Program-made: the position numbers and the translations under genes
Shown: positions 45,350 to 54,485 of the stretch, in pieces
How the letters are laid out: the number at the start of each line of letters is the position of its first letter
Position numbering within the stretch: position 1 is the first letter of the stretch
DNA from: Ancylothrix sp. D3o
Lineage (GTDB): Bacteria > Cyanobacteriota > Cyanobacteriia > Cyanobacteriales > Oscillatoriaceae
Reading direction: 5' to 3'
Length of the DNA stretch: 64,000 nucleotides
Assembly: GCF_025370775.1 (NCBI RefSeq)
Contig: NZ_JAMXEX010000005.1
Coordinates: forward strand, 124,001-188,000
The notes under the pieces: generated by a model
Seen by the model: the letters and a program-made list of their open reading frames with translations, nothing else
Database searches by the model: none
Told to the model about the DNA's origin: nothing

Positions 45350-45712
45350 ATGAACTCAACCGAAACCGCAAGCACATTCAGCGATAAAACCCTAGAGGCG
45401 ATGCGGCAATTTTCCCAAACCTATGCCCAGCGCACCGGCACTTATTTTTGTTCTGAACCTTCTGTTACTGCTGTTGTGATTGAAGGTTTGGCAAAAAATA
45501 AAGAAGAACTTGGCTCACCGTTGTGTCCGTGCCGGCATTATGAAGACAAGCAAGCCGAAGTTGCTGCTGCTTATTGGAATTGCCCTTGCGTTCCCATGCG
45601 TGAGCGCAAAGAGTGCCACTGTATGCTATTTTTAACACCTGATAACGATTTTGCCGGCCCCTCTCAAGAAATTTCTCTCGAAACGATTCAATCTGTCAGA
45701 AATAGTATGTAA
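45350..45712 (+). CDS. ftrC: ferredoxin-thioredoxin reductase, catalytic subunit
   Basis: The 120-residue subunit holds the [4Fe-4S] cluster and redox disulfide that pass electrons from ferredoxin to thioredoxin in light regulation of enzymes. The cysteine pattern is complete: FCSEPS, CPCRHYEDK, CPCVPMRE and KECHCMLFL. The variable subunit gene is not in the window, as is usual in cyanobacteria. Spacing suggests co-transcription with the DUF58 gene. Confidence 0.96.
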   Translation: MNSTETASTFSDKTLEAMRQFSQTYAQRTGTYFCSEPSVTAVVIEGLAKNKEELGSPLCPCRHYEDKQAEVAAAYWNCPCVPMRERKECHCMLFLTPDNDFAGPSQEISLETIQSVRNSM

Positions 45713-45714
45713 AA

Positions 45715-45798
45715 TTGGTCATTTGTCTAGGGCAGACACAGGGGTACTGCCCCTACATTTGTCCCTTGACGAATGACAAAGGACTTAGGAAAAATGAC
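45715..45798. repeat. heptamer repeat with short inverted repeat
   Basis: TCATTTG, then after a GGGGCAGT-like inverted portion (AGGGCAGACACAGGGG and CCCCTACATTTGTCCCT), units TGACGAA, TGACAAA, GGACTTA lead up to the next start codon. Confidence 0.65.
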
Positions 45799-46179
45799 AT
45801 GACGACAAATGAATTTTGGCAAGGAGTTGAGCAGTTTAATCAAAAAGATTTTTATGGCTGTCACGATACCTTAGAGGCGTTGTGGATAGAAGCAGAAGAA
45901 AGCGATAAAAAATTTTATCAAGGCGTTTTACAAATTGCTGTGGCGATTTATCATCTAGGTAATTCTAACTGGCGGGGGGCCGTGATTTTGTTGGGGGAAG
46001 GTATTAGCAAATTGCGGAACTATGAGCCGACATTTTTTGAAATCGACGTAGAAAAACTCATCGATGAAAGCGCAGAATTATTAAGAGAATTGCAGCAAGC
46101 TGGGCCCGAAAATGTGGGTGATTTTGTGGAAAAAATGAAAGCCGGAGAGTTGCTTATCCCCTATATTTACAGGTTTTAA
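45799..46179 (+). CDS. DUF309 family protein
   Basis: A 126-residue helical protein. FNQKDFYGCHDTLEALWIEAEESDKKFYQGVLQIAVA is the DUF309 signature, with the usual HExxE-like stretch appearing as HDTLE. LLGEGISKLRNYEP follows. Its function is unknown. ATG 45799 is chosen for the AGGA nine bases upstream; an upstream GTG frame from 45715 is repeat sequence. Confidence 0.85.
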   Translation: MTTNEFWQGVEQFNQKDFYGCHDTLEALWIEAEESDKKFYQGVLQIAVAIYHLGNSNWRGAVILLGEGISKLRNYEPTFFEIDVEKLIDESAELLRELQQAGPENVGDFVEKMKAGELLIPYIYRF

Positions 46180-46208
46180 AAAACCCAAATCTCACACCAA
46201 CCCGCTAA

Positions 46209-46252
46209 ACATCTGCCTACATCTGCGTTAATCAGCGTCCATCTGCGGTTAA
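46209..46252. repeat. 10-mer repeat, inverted orientation
   Basis: Units ATCTGCCTAC, ATCTGCGTTA, ATCAGCGTCC, ATCTGCGGTT lie after the DUF309 gene. Confidence 0.75.
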
Positions 46253-46260
46253 AAATAAAA

Positions 46261-46290
46261 ACCCAGTAACGCAGAAGTTACCGGGTTTTT
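46261..46290. terminator. bidirectional terminator
   Basis: ACCCAGTAAC (46261-46270) pairs with GTTACCGGGT (46277-46286) with one mismatch, flanked by A-runs on the left and T-runs on the right. It separates convergent genes. Confidence 0.8.
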
Positions 46291-46304
46291 AATGCCACAG
46301 ATAA

Positions 46305-49300
46305 TTATATCAAACTGAAGTCTTGCTGAGTCAGAGTGGTAACATCAACACCGGCAAGCGTTGCCAATAATTCCCCAGTACCGGCAACCCCAATTAAAGC
46401 AGTATTGCCACTTTGAGTAAAGCTTAATTGCCCAAAACTTAACCCACTTCCCAAAACCAGTAAATCTTCACCTTTTCTAAAATCCGTAATCAAATCACTG
46501 TCTTTTCCAGATACCAGCGAAAATCGATCTAAACCATCACCACCAGTCAGCGTATCATTGCCAATATCTCCTACTAGAAAATCATTGCCCAACTCTCCAT
46601 TTAAAACATCATTATCTTTCCCGGCATAAACCGAATCATTGCCATCACTACCACGCAGAAAATCAATACCCATATTGCCATACAGCAGATCATCTCCCAG
46701 ATCGCCATTAACAATATCATTGCCGATGTTACCTTTGAGAGTGTCATTATTTTTGCCACCATAAAGCGTATCATCTGCCGCACAACCATCAATTAAATCA
46801 TTTTCCGTATTGCCAAAAATCAAATCATTGCCATCTCCCCCACAAATTGTATCTGCGCCAATATCTCCCAACAAAACATCATCGCCAAAATCGCCTTTTA
46901 TCGAATCATTATCTTTGCCCCCAAAAACTGTATCATTGCCAATTCCAGCATCGATAAAATCATTCCCAGCATTGCCAAAAATTAAATCATTGCCATCGCC
47001 AGCTATCACCGTATCAATGCCAATATCTCCCATCAAAATATCATCACCGATATTTCCCAAAACGATATCATCGTCTTTGCCGGCAAAAATCGTATCATTG
47101 CCGACACCGCCATCTAAAAAATCAGTGCCGGTGTTGCCATAAAGCAGATCATTGTCATTTCCGCCATTAAAATTGTCATTTCCCCCCATTCCATATAAAC
47201 TGTCATTTCCACCTAAGCCAATGTAACCTTCACTGATATCAATTCCTACAAAAATATCGTTAGTTTCTGTGCCGGTTAAACTTTGCTGTAGAGTATTATA
47301 ATTGGCAGGAATAGGGCTAAAACTTGGAGTCGGCATTTCTTCACAAAGACAAGACGGATCTGTTGGTGTGGGTGCCGGTGTGGGTGTGGGTGTGGGTGTT
47401 GATGTTGGTGGTGGTGTTGGTGGTGGTGTTGGGGTTACATCCGTAACGTCACCGGCAATAGCAAAATTAAAGGGATTTTCATCACTATCATTTGTCGTAA
47501 AAGAAATTTCCCCATTAAAACTACCCACAGTTGCAGCATCTAATTGAACTTGTAAAATAGCTTCTTGTAAAGCAGCAATTGAAGCCGGTAAACTCCCCAC
47601 CAAACTAAACCCTGCCGGCAATTGCAAATTACTTAAACTAAGCGCCGCATTGCCTAAATTTTTAATCGTAAAAGTTTTAGAAAGCGGTGTACCGGCAGAA
47701 GTGCTGCCAAAATTAAGCGCCGTTGTTGTGCCATCTGCAATATCAATTGTGGTTTCTAAAACTTGAATTTCTGGAGTTGCCGCCGGAAATTCATAGGCAC
47801 CAATATCAGCTAAAACTGTGCCATTGTTATCACCATCTTGAGGACGACTGACACCATTAGCAGAAGTTGCCGGTGCGCCATTATTTGTGCCGGCATCAAT
47901 AGCAGGACTTCCTAACCCTAACGCCATTGTGGGAACACCGCCACCATTATCTTGCAACGGCCCTAATAAGGGGTCAACTTGCAAAACAGTAGCCGTAATA
48001 TTACCGTTATTAAAATTATCGGAAATTGCCGGCCATTGTATATTATTTCCCCCATCTGTAAAATAGGGTGCGGGGTTTGCTTGGAAACCTTGGAAATTAC
48101 TCGCATTTTGCTTATTTCCAAACTGGTTATTAGCGGTGTTGTTGGCAACAATTGTATTTGTGAGGGTGATATTATTTCCCCCAACAATTCCCCCACCTTC
48201 ACCACCGGCCTGATTATTAGCAATCGTTGTATTGCTAACAGTTACAGGGTTAGAACTGGCAATCAGTAACCCACCGCCCTGACCGCTCGTACCGCTTGCA
48301 GAAACCGCTTTATTGCCAAAAAAGGTAGTATTAGTAATGGTGCCCGGCGATAGTTCACCAACCCATAAACCCCCACCTTGACTTTCGGCTATATTATTAG
48401 CAAAAGTTGTATTTGTAATCGTATATTGTCCGTTTCCAATTCGCAAACCAGCCCCTAAAGAATCTCCATTTGAGGCGGCGACTACTTGATTATTTTGAAT
48501 CAGCGTTTTTTCGACTACAATATTATCTGGCGGATAGACATATAAAAACATGGCTCCGCCTTGTCCCCTGCCTTTGTTCCCATCAAAAACGCTATTTCTA
48601 ACCGTAATTGTTCCGCCGATGCTATCATTCCTTAAAGCACTGGCTCCATCCGTATAAATAGCGCCGCCATAACCATTTGTATTTGTGCCAGTTCCAGTTG
48701 TAGTGTCGTTATTAATAAACCTCGAACCATCAACCGTCAGCACTCCTAAAAGAGTGTTAATTGCTCCGCCATTAATGCCTTTGTTGTTGCTAAAAGTAGA
48801 GCCGGTAACGGTGAGGCTGCCTTCGCTTTTCGTAGCAATTGCACCGCCGCCGCGTTCTTGGTTGCCGGCGCTGCCATCATTGCCATCAAAGCTACTATTA
48901 ATAACTGTGGTTTGGCCTCTAAAACCGGCGAATATTCCCCCACCTCCGTAGCTGGCAAAATTATTATTAATTTGGCTATTTTCTACCGTTAAAATTGTGT
49001 TAGAAGCCGTTTTAATTCCACCACCGGCCCCGCTTTCATCACCGGCTGTTACCCTACCATTGCTGATAATTAAATTACGCAACGTAACGGTTGATGGTTG
49101 AAAGCTGGGATTAGCTATAATTTCAAATACCCGAAAAGCATTATTGCCGCTGATTTGAATTCCGGGTGCCCCGCTACCATCTATTATCAAATTTTTATTA
49201 ACGGTTAATTGTTGCGATGTCAAAGTAATCGTTTGACCGGCAAGATTAGAAGCAAATTGTATAGTATCTCCCGCTTGTGCATCGGCAATTGCTTGGCGCA

Positions 49301-49889
49301 AAGAACCGGCACCGCTGTCGCCAGTATTGCTAACAGTAATTATCGCCAAAATTCCTGTATAGGAAGCGAGAGTTTCCGGTTTAAATGCTGTTTTGGTTGT
49401 TAAAATACCAGTTCTAAAATCTAAATTCCAATTTCTGCCTTTTTTGCAATTGCCAATTAACTGCGTAGATGCTGCAATAACAGCGCCCGTGTATTCACTG
49501 AGTTGGCGGACAAAACCGCTACCTTTACCTTTTGCCACCTCACAACTGTAAAGCAAAATTTCCGCATTTTTACTTAAAATATCTTGCCACTTTTTAAATT
49601 GATAATCATAGGCAGGGAGATTCTGCGAATTTAAAACACCAGAACCAAGTTGCAATTCACCGGCACTACCATGAGTAACAATTTGAACAGAATTAATACT
49701 GCCATAAAGGCCGACATATTTTTCAAGCGCAGCGCTAATTTGCTCGATACCGTCTTGGTTTGAGTGTAGGGCAATTGCTGTAAAACCCGGTTGGATGCCG
49801 GTGGCCAAGGTTTGCCAATTTTCTACGGAACTATCAATAAAAACCAGCCCACAATCAGAATGTGAAGATAAAATTTTGGCAAGCGTCAT
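46305..49889 (-). CDS. DUF4347 / beta-helix / RTX calcium-binding exoprotein
   Basis: A 1194-residue protein. Residues about 1-185 are DUF4347 (VQIVTHGSAGELQLGSG, LLYSCEVAKGKGSGFVRQL). About 190-690 is a right-handed beta-helix with Asn-rich turns and CSLREAI-like SLRQAIADAQAGDTIQF. About 710-830 is a choice-of-anchor D / Ig-like domain (LNFGSTSAGTPLSKTFTIKN). A Pro/Thr linker precedes some 20 RTX nonamers (GGDGNDLIFGN type), and the end VLGSGLSFGQLSF is the usual type I secretion tail. It is likely a secreted, Ca-binding surface protein. ATG 49889 has GGGAG upstream; a TTG at 49919 was rejected. Confidence 0.9.
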   Translation of the reverse strand: MTLAKILSSHSDCGLVFIDSSVENWQTLATGIQPGFTAIALHSNQDGIEQISAALEKYVGLYGSINSVQIVTHGSAGELQLGSGVLNSQNLPAYDYQFKKWQDILSKNAEILLYSCEVAKGKGSGFVRQLSEYTGAVIAASTQLIGNCKKGRNWNLDFRTGILTTKTAFKPETLASYTGILAIITVSNTGDSGAGSLRQAIADAQAGDTIQFASNLAGQTITLTSQQLTVNKNLIIDGSGAPGIQISGNNAFRVFEIIANPSFQPSTVTLRNLIISNGRVTAGDESGAGGGIKTASNTILTVENSQINNNFASYGGGGIFAGFRGQTTVINSSFDGNDGSAGNQERGGGAIATKSEGSLTVTGSTFSNNKGINGGAINTLLGVLTVDGSRFINNDTTTGTGTNTNGYGGAIYTDGASALRNDSIGGTITVRNSVFDGNKGRGQGGAMFLYVYPPDNIVVEKTLIQNNQVVAASNGDSLGAGLRIGNGQYTITNTTFANNIAESQGGGLWVGELSPGTITNTTFFGNKAVSASGTSGQGGGLLIASSNPVTVSNTTIANNQAGGEGGGIVGGNNITLTNTIVANNTANNQFGNKQNASNFQGFQANPAPYFTDGGNNIQWPAISDNFNNGNITATVLQVDPLLGPLQDNGGGVPTMALGLGSPAIDAGTNNGAPATSANGVSRPQDGDNNGTVLADIGAYEFPAATPEIQVLETTIDIADGTTTALNFGSTSAGTPLSKTFTIKNLGNAALSLSNLQLPAGFSLVGSLPASIAALQEAILQVQLDAATVGSFNGEISFTTNDSDENPFNFAIAGDVTDVTPTPPPTPPPTSTPTPTPTPAPTPTDPSCLCEEMPTPSFSPIPANYNTLQQSLTGTETNDIFVGIDISEGYIGLGGNDSLYGMGGNDNFNGGNDNDLLYGNTGTDFLDGGVGNDTIFAGKDDDIVLGNIGDDILMGDIGIDTVIAGDGNDLIFGNAGNDFIDAGIGNDTVFGGKDNDSIKGDFGDDVLLGDIGADTICGGDGNDLIFGNTENDLIDGCAADDTLYGGKNNDTLKGNIGNDIVNGDLGDDLLYGNMGIDFLRGSDGNDSVYAGKDNDVLNGELGNDFLVGDIGNDTLTGGDGLDRFSLVSGKDSDLITDFRKGEDLLVLGSGLSFGQLSFTQSGNTALIGVAGTGELLATLAGVDVTTLTQQDFSLI

Positions 49890-50528
49890 TTTTAATACTC
49901 CCAAGTCATCTATTAACAAATACGCAGATAAACGAGAAAGTCAGGAATCTTTTTATAGTCCTGAGTACATTTTTCCTTACTTAGGTAGTTATAAATTAAT
50001 TCTGCTTCTCCGCAAAAATACGGAAGCGGCGCTTAAACGCTGCATTAATGGTATTATCTGTCTAAATTAATAAAAGTTAAAAATGGCAATATCTCACCCG
50101 GCAGTAGGCCGAGTTTCTCTGTTAATTCACCGCTGCTAAGACAATTTCACTCACCGGCACGTTTGAAACATCTTCCAAGCTAGGATATCTCTATATTCTC
50201 TTTTTAACTTTTTTTGATAACCATCTTCACCACAGCTTGCTGGCAAAAAAAGATTGCTTTTTATAAAAAAATATTCTTAATTTTTGAGTATAGCACTACT
50301 CAAAGCAGCCCCCATTTTTCAATCAACAATCTCAGCCCCTACCCGCCAAAACTCCGAGGGCTTGGGAAGTTTCGCGGCAACAGCCCATCCCTAGAACCCC
50401 CCTACTGCTTAGAAAAGGGGGAGGGGAGAGTTTAAGCCCAAAAAGGGAAACAAAACGGATAGGAGTGAGTATCATAAACTAAGAGCAGTTTTATTTTTCC
50501 TGCAAAGATCGCCAAGCCCTCACATCGT
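49890..50528. other. 639-base spacer before lptA
   Basis: It starts with a partial 10-mer repeat (TACGCAGATAAACG at 49921-49934). I see no gene or recognised RNA; short frames here are Ser/Lys-rich and unsupported. A purine-rich AAAAGGGGGAGGGG stretch stands near 50413. Confidence 0.45.
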
Positions 50529-51002
50529 ATGAAATTGAAAACGAAACTTTCGCGCTTATCCGTTAAAAGTCTTGCACTGGTTTTGATGTTACCGACGGCG
50601 GGCTTATTTATGCTGGCCGGCAAAACAATTGCCCAAAACCAACCGGCCACCCTCGACCGGCCTCTAACTTTGCGTTCCGATATCCAAGAAGCGGATGCGA
50701 AAACCGGCGTTGTTACCGCAAGGGGCAATGTTCAAATTGATTATCCAGCCCGTCAAATTCAAGCCACAGCCGCCCAAGCACAGTATTTTAGCAAAGAAAA
50801 AAGGATTGTTTTGAGTGGCGATGTCTATGTTTTGCAAGAAGGAAATAGCTTGAGAGGAGAAACAATTGTTTATTTAATTGATGAAGGCCGGTTTATTGCC
50901 TTGCCGAAAAACAATCGCCAAGTAGAATCAATTTATCTAGTACCAGAAGATAATGCAGCCATCCCCGGAACACAACAACCGGCTGCGCCGCCGGCTTTTT
51001 AA
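50529..51002 (+). CDS. lptA: LPS-transport periplasmic protein LptA-like
   Basis: A 157-residue exported protein with a signal peptide (about 1-35, hydrophobic ALVLMLPTAGLFMLAG, ending TIAQ). The OstA/LptA beta-jellyroll follows: LTLRSDIQEADAKTGVVTARGNVQIDYPARQIQATAAQAQYF and IVLSGDVYVLQEGNSLRGETIVY. LptA forms the periplasmic bridge carrying lipopolysaccharide to the outer membrane. lptB and an lptF/G gene follow on the same strand. Confidence 0.9.
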   Translation: MKLKTKLSRLSVKSLALVLMLPTAGLFMLAGKTIAQNQPATLDRPLTLRSDIQEADAKTGVVTARGNVQIDYPARQIQATAAQAQYFSKEKRIVLSGDVYVLQEGNSLRGETIVYLIDEGRFIALPKNNRQVESIYLVPEDNAAIPGTQQPAAPPAF

Positions 51003-51042
51003 AAAAGTCGATAGTTCATTGTCCTTCGTAAATTTTTCCCAT

Positions 51043-51078
51043 GAATGTTGACTAATGACTTTTGACTTCTGACAAATG
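51043..51078. repeat. heptamer repeat running into the lptB start
   Basis: Units TTGACTAA, TGACTTT, TGACTTC, TGACAAA, then ATG. The last unit supplies the start context of lptB. Confidence 0.7.
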
Positions 51079-51804
51079 AAAATAAGGCTGGAAAACGTAC
51101 ATAAATTTTATGGAAAGCGCGTGATTGTTAATCGCGTGAGTATTTCTGTGGGGCAAGGAGAAATTGTGGGGTTGCTGGGGCCAAATGGGGCCGGTAAAAC
51201 CACAACATTTTATATGACGACCGGCCTAATTAAACCAAATTCCGGCAAAGTTTGGCTGGATGAGCAAGATATTACAAACTTATCAATGCACAAACGGGCG
51301 CGATTAGGAATTGGCTATTTAGCGCAAGAAGCGAGTATTTTTCGACAATTAACAGTCAAAGAAAATATTTTGCTAGTGATGGAACAAACGGGGGTGCCAA
51401 GACGGCAATGGCAAAGACGTTTAGATTCACTGTTGCGGGAATTTCGCCTCGAAAAAGTCGCGTCAACACTGGGAATTCAGGTATCGGGAGGAGAACGCCG
51501 GCGAACAGAATTAGCGAGATCCTTAGCTGCTGGGCTCACCGGCCCGAAATTTTTACTGTTGGATGAACCGTTTGCAGGAGTCGATCCGATAGCGGTTGCC
51601 GAAATTCAACAAATTGTGGCCGGTTTACGCGACCGAAATATGGGAATATTGATTACCGATCACAACGTCCGCGAAACCCTTGCCATTATAGATCGAGCGT
51701 ATATCATGCGCGATGGAGAAATTTTAGCTGCCGGCAGTGGCGAGGAACTTTACAGTAATCCTCTTGTCCGTCAGTATTACTTAGGCGACAGTTTTCAGCG
51801 TTAA
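51076..51804 (+). CDS. lptB: LPS export ABC transporter ATPase LptB
   Basis: A 242-residue ABC ATPase. Walker A is GPNGAGKTTTFY, the Q-loop YLAQEASIFRQLTV, signature VSGGERRRTELARSL, Walker B FLLLDEPFAGVDPI and switch TDHNV. The YYLGDSFQR C-terminus is that of LptB. It powers LPS extraction with LptF/LptG. It lies between lptA and the permease gene, ten bases from the latter. The ATG abuts the heptamer tract and no Shine-Dalgarno is visible. Confidence 0.95.
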   Translation: MKIRLENVHKFYGKRVIVNRVSISVGQGEIVGLLGPNGAGKTTTFYMTTGLIKPNSGKVWLDEQDITNLSMHKRARLGIGYLAQEASIFRQLTVKENILLVMEQTGVPRRQWQRRLDSLLREFRLEKVASTLGIQVSGGERRRTELARSLAAGLTGPKFLLLDEPFAGVDPIAVAEIQQIVAGLRDRNMGILITDHNVRETLAIIDRAYIMRDGEILAAGSGEELYSNPLVRQYYLGDSFQR

Positions 51805-51814
51805 ATTAGGTCAA

Positions 51815-52990
51815 ATGAAATTAACTTTATCCAAGTCTTTTGATTCTCTAAGCTGGCTGACTCCCAGAATTTCGGTGATGGATCGTTACCTGATGATGCA
51901 GCTTTTACCGCCCTTTTTGTTTGGGGTGGGGGCATTTTCATCGCTGGGGGTGGCGATTGGAACGATGTTTGATTTAATGCGAAGAGTCGCTGAATCGGGT
52001 TTGCCGATGATGATTGCGGTAAAAATTTTAGCTTTAAATTTACCTTTTTTCATCGGTTTGTCTTTTCCGATGTCGATGTTACTTAGCACTTTGCTAACTT
52101 ATAGCCAGCTTTCCAGTAATAGTGAATTAATTGCTTTACGCAGCACCGGCGTTAGTATTTACCGATTAGTTTTGCCGGCAGTGTTAATGAGTTTGATTGT
52201 CACCGGCATGAATTTTGTTTTAAATGAATTGGTAGTGCCGGCGGCCAATTATGAAGCGGCTGTTACCTTAAAAAAAGCGATCAGAGAAGAAGCGCCAGAT
52301 TTACCAGAAAGAAACATTATTTATCAACAATTTAATAAAGTCCCCCAAGAAAATGGAGAAAAAGAAGATGTCCTGAGTTATTGGCTTTATGCCAAAGAAT
52401 ATGATGGAAAAAAATTAAAAGCCTTAACAATTGTAGATTTATCCCAACCAGATTTTACCCAAATTTTAGTAGCAGAATCGGCAAGTTGGAACCCAGAGAA
52501 CAATACAGCAAGATTTTTTAATGGAACCAGCTATTTAGTAGCGCCGGATGGGTCTTACCGTAATATTGGAAAATTCAGTGAGCAAGAGCTATTTTTTCCG
52601 CGTGCTGCTATTAATTTAGCGAGAAAAAAACGAGAGCCTAACGAAATGAATATTGTGGAAGCTCAAGAGTATTTAAAGTTGCTATTGCCCACCGGCGAAG
52701 AAAGAAAAATCCGCAAATTTATTATCCGCATTCAACAAAAGTATGCGCTACCTTTTGCTTGTGTGGCGTTTGCTTTGGTGGGGGCAACGATGGGCACTAA
52801 ACCGCAACGGACGAGTAAAGCTACAGGTTTTGGGGTGTGTGTGTTGTTGGTGTTTGGATATTATTTATTGATGTCGGTGGGGGATGCTTTGGGGTTAAGT
52901 GGGGTAATGTCGCCTTATCTTGCCGGTTGGTTGCCCACGCTGTGCGGTTTTATCATGGGTATGGTCTTGCTGGTAAATTCTTCTCGTTAG
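51815..52990 (+). CDS. LptF/LptG family permease
   Basis: A 391-residue inner membrane protein of the YjgP/YjgQ family. Three N-terminal helices (about 30-125: FGVGAFSSLGVAIGTMFDLM, LPFFIGLSFPMSMLLSTLL, SIYRLVLPAVLMSLIVTG) flank a periplasmic beta-jellyroll (about 150-300). Three C-terminal helices finish the protein. Many cyanobacteria encode one such protein, presumably a homodimer, rather than separate LptF and LptG; no second gene is seen here. It is the last gene of the lpt operon. Confidence 0.92.
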   Translation: MKLTLSKSFDSLSWLTPRISVMDRYLMMQLLPPFLFGVGAFSSLGVAIGTMFDLMRRVAESGLPMMIAVKILALNLPFFIGLSFPMSMLLSTLLTYSQLSSNSELIALRSTGVSIYRLVLPAVLMSLIVTGMNFVLNELVVPAANYEAAVTLKKAIREEAPDLPERNIIYQQFNKVPQENGEKEDVLSYWLYAKEYDGKKLKALTIVDLSQPDFTQILVAESASWNPENNTARFFNGTSYLVAPDGSYRNIGKFSEQELFFPRAAINLARKKREPNEMNIVEAQEYLKLLLPTGEERKIRKFIIRIQQKYALPFACVAFALVGATMGTKPQRTSKATGFGVCVLLVFGYYLLMSVGDALGLSGVMSPYLAGWLPTLCGFIMGMVLLVNSSR

Positions 52991-53103
52991 CTGCAAGATT
53001 ATGATATTGGGGATGGTTGAGTGGTGAGAAAGAAAAAAGAAGGATAATAATAAGGTAAGCATCTATAATTCGCAATTCCCCCATCCTAACGGCATCAGCG
53101 ACC

Positions 53104-53132
53104 AAATTACCCATTACCAATTACCGATTATG
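53104..53132. repeat. heptamer repeat ATTACCN running into a start codon
   Basis: Units ATTACCC, ATTACCA, ATTACCG, ATTATGT: the last contains the ATG of the next gene. Confidence 0.75.
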
Positions 53133-54437
53133 TCACTAAACGAATTTTCAACAAAACTGCGCTATTTCCGAGCTAAGATTCGACCGCTTTCAAAACCTCT
53201 GGTTTGGATACCGGCACTGCTTGTTTTGCCGGCAGGTTATTTTTTGACAGAGTATTTGACTTCGCCAGAGGCGTTTTCTTTTTGGGAGGAGTGGCAAACC
53301 GAGCAGCAGACGGAAGCTGTTTCTGAGGCGGAAGTGCCGCAGGTAAAGGAGGAAAAACCCAAGGAGCAATCTAAGCAGCAAAATAAATTGCCTGGGGATC
53401 AAAAATTGATGGATCAGCTTCGATTGGCAAATGGTCAAGCAGCCGCACGGAATGGCACAAATGCGCCGGTGCCAAATCAATCACAGTCATTGCTGGAGGG
53501 GGGACAAGCTGGGGGTTTGGATTCGCTGTTGTTACCTGCGGGCGCTAGTTATAATCCGAGTTTGGGTATGAATGGGCTTTCTGGTAATAAGCAAGCTGGA
53601 ACGCTGGTGCCGGTGAATCCTTTACAAGCGGCTTTGGAGAGATACCAGACTGTGCCTTCTGAGAATTCGGTGGCGGGGGGGATTCCTGCGGGGGTGGGGG
53701 TTTCTAATACGGGTACGGCAACGAGTAACCTGGATGCTACCGGCACGGTTCCTTCGAGTCCTAACCCTAATGGGGCGTCTTATTTGGAAGCTGCAACGGG
53801 TATGCCAACGACGCCGGTTTCTCCGTCGAGTCCGGCAATAAGCAGCGAACCGACAAATGCAACGAGTGTAACGACAGGCGCGCAAGGAAATTCTTATTCG
53901 TATTTAACCGGCTCTCAACCGGCGACTACTAACCCGGTGATGGCGAACCCTGTGCCGGTGGTGCAAGTTGTAACGCCAGCTTTGCAAAATAGTGGGAGTT
54001 TTTTACAGACTCCGGGGAATGCGACTGTCACGCAGCCGTCTGTGAGTGTTCCGCCACAGTCAACGGTGCCACAGTCTACGCCGCCGGTGACGCAGGTGCC
54101 GATGACTCCTGTGCCGGTGGGGCCGGTGAATTATGGGCCTTCGGCGGTTTCGGGGGGTAGTGCGCCGGGGATGCCGGGAACTGTGGGCAATTATGGGCAA
54201 GGTGTTTCGCCGATGAGTCCAGGTGTTGGGGTGGTGCAGCCGGTGATGCCTGCGGCGGGGAGTTATGGTTCTGCAACGTATCCAAATGTGCCTTCTGCAA
54301 CGTCTAACCCTGGTTATCCCAGTAATTTCATTAATCCGGGGGTGCAGCCGGTTGTTCCTTCTCAACCAAATGGCCTACCTTCGGCGATTGGTGGGGGAAA
54401 TATTAATACTTTTTCTAATCCTACGGGCAATCCGTAG
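53130..54437 (+). CDS. membrane-anchored low-complexity protein
   Basis: A 435-residue protein I cannot assign. One hydrophobic helix (about 25-44, LVWIPALLVLPAGYFLTEYL) is followed by a Glu/Gln/Lys-rich segment (about 58-95) and a long Pro/Ser/Thr/Gly/Val-rich region. Short motifs such as GNYGQG and the repeated TPVPVGPVN type recur. It is probably a periplasmic or surface-spanning tail. It is monocistronic between the lpt operon and icd, and its ATG sits in the heptamer repeat. Confidence 0.7.
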   Translation: MSLNEFSTKLRYFRAKIRPLSKPLVWIPALLVLPAGYFLTEYLTSPEAFSFWEEWQTEQQTEAVSEAEVPQVKEEKPKEQSKQQNKLPGDQKLMDQLRLANGQAAARNGTNAPVPNQSQSLLEGGQAGGLDSLLLPAGASYNPSLGMNGLSGNKQAGTLVPVNPLQAALERYQTVPSENSVAGGIPAGVGVSNTGTATSNLDATGTVPSSPNPNGASYLEAATGMPTTPVSPSSPAISSEPTNATSVTTGAQGNSYSYLTGSQPATTNPVMANPVPVVQVVTPALQNSGSFLQTPGNATVTQPSVSVPPQSTVPQSTPPVTQVPMTPVPVGPVNYGPSAVSGGSAPGMPGTVGNYGQGVSPMSPGVGVVQPVMPAAGSYGSATYPNVPSATSNPGYPSNFINPGVQPVVPSQPNGLPSAIGGGNINTFSNPTGNP

Positions 54438-54442
54438 CGAAC

Positions 54443-54477
54443 AGAAACCCGGTAACTTTATCGAGTACCGGGTTTCT
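54443..54477. terminator. bidirectional terminator between convergent genes
   Basis: AGAAACCCGGTA (54443-54454) pairs perfectly with TACCGGGTTTCT (54466-54477). It sits between the low-complexity protein gene and icd. Confidence 0.85.
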
Positions 54478-54485
54478 ATGTTTGT

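Noticed and set aside
46500-47220. Regularly spaced repeated DNA that could suggest a CRISPR or satellite array
   Set aside because: The periodicity is that of RTX calcium-binding nonamers in the long minus-strand gene; units vary as codons do.
47302-47547. Val/Gly-rich plus-strand frame
   Set aside because: It is the antisense of the Pro/Thr linker in the RTX protein.
54060-54365. Arg/His-rich minus-strand frame
   Set aside because: Shadow of the Pro/Gly/Val-rich coding sequence on the plus strand.
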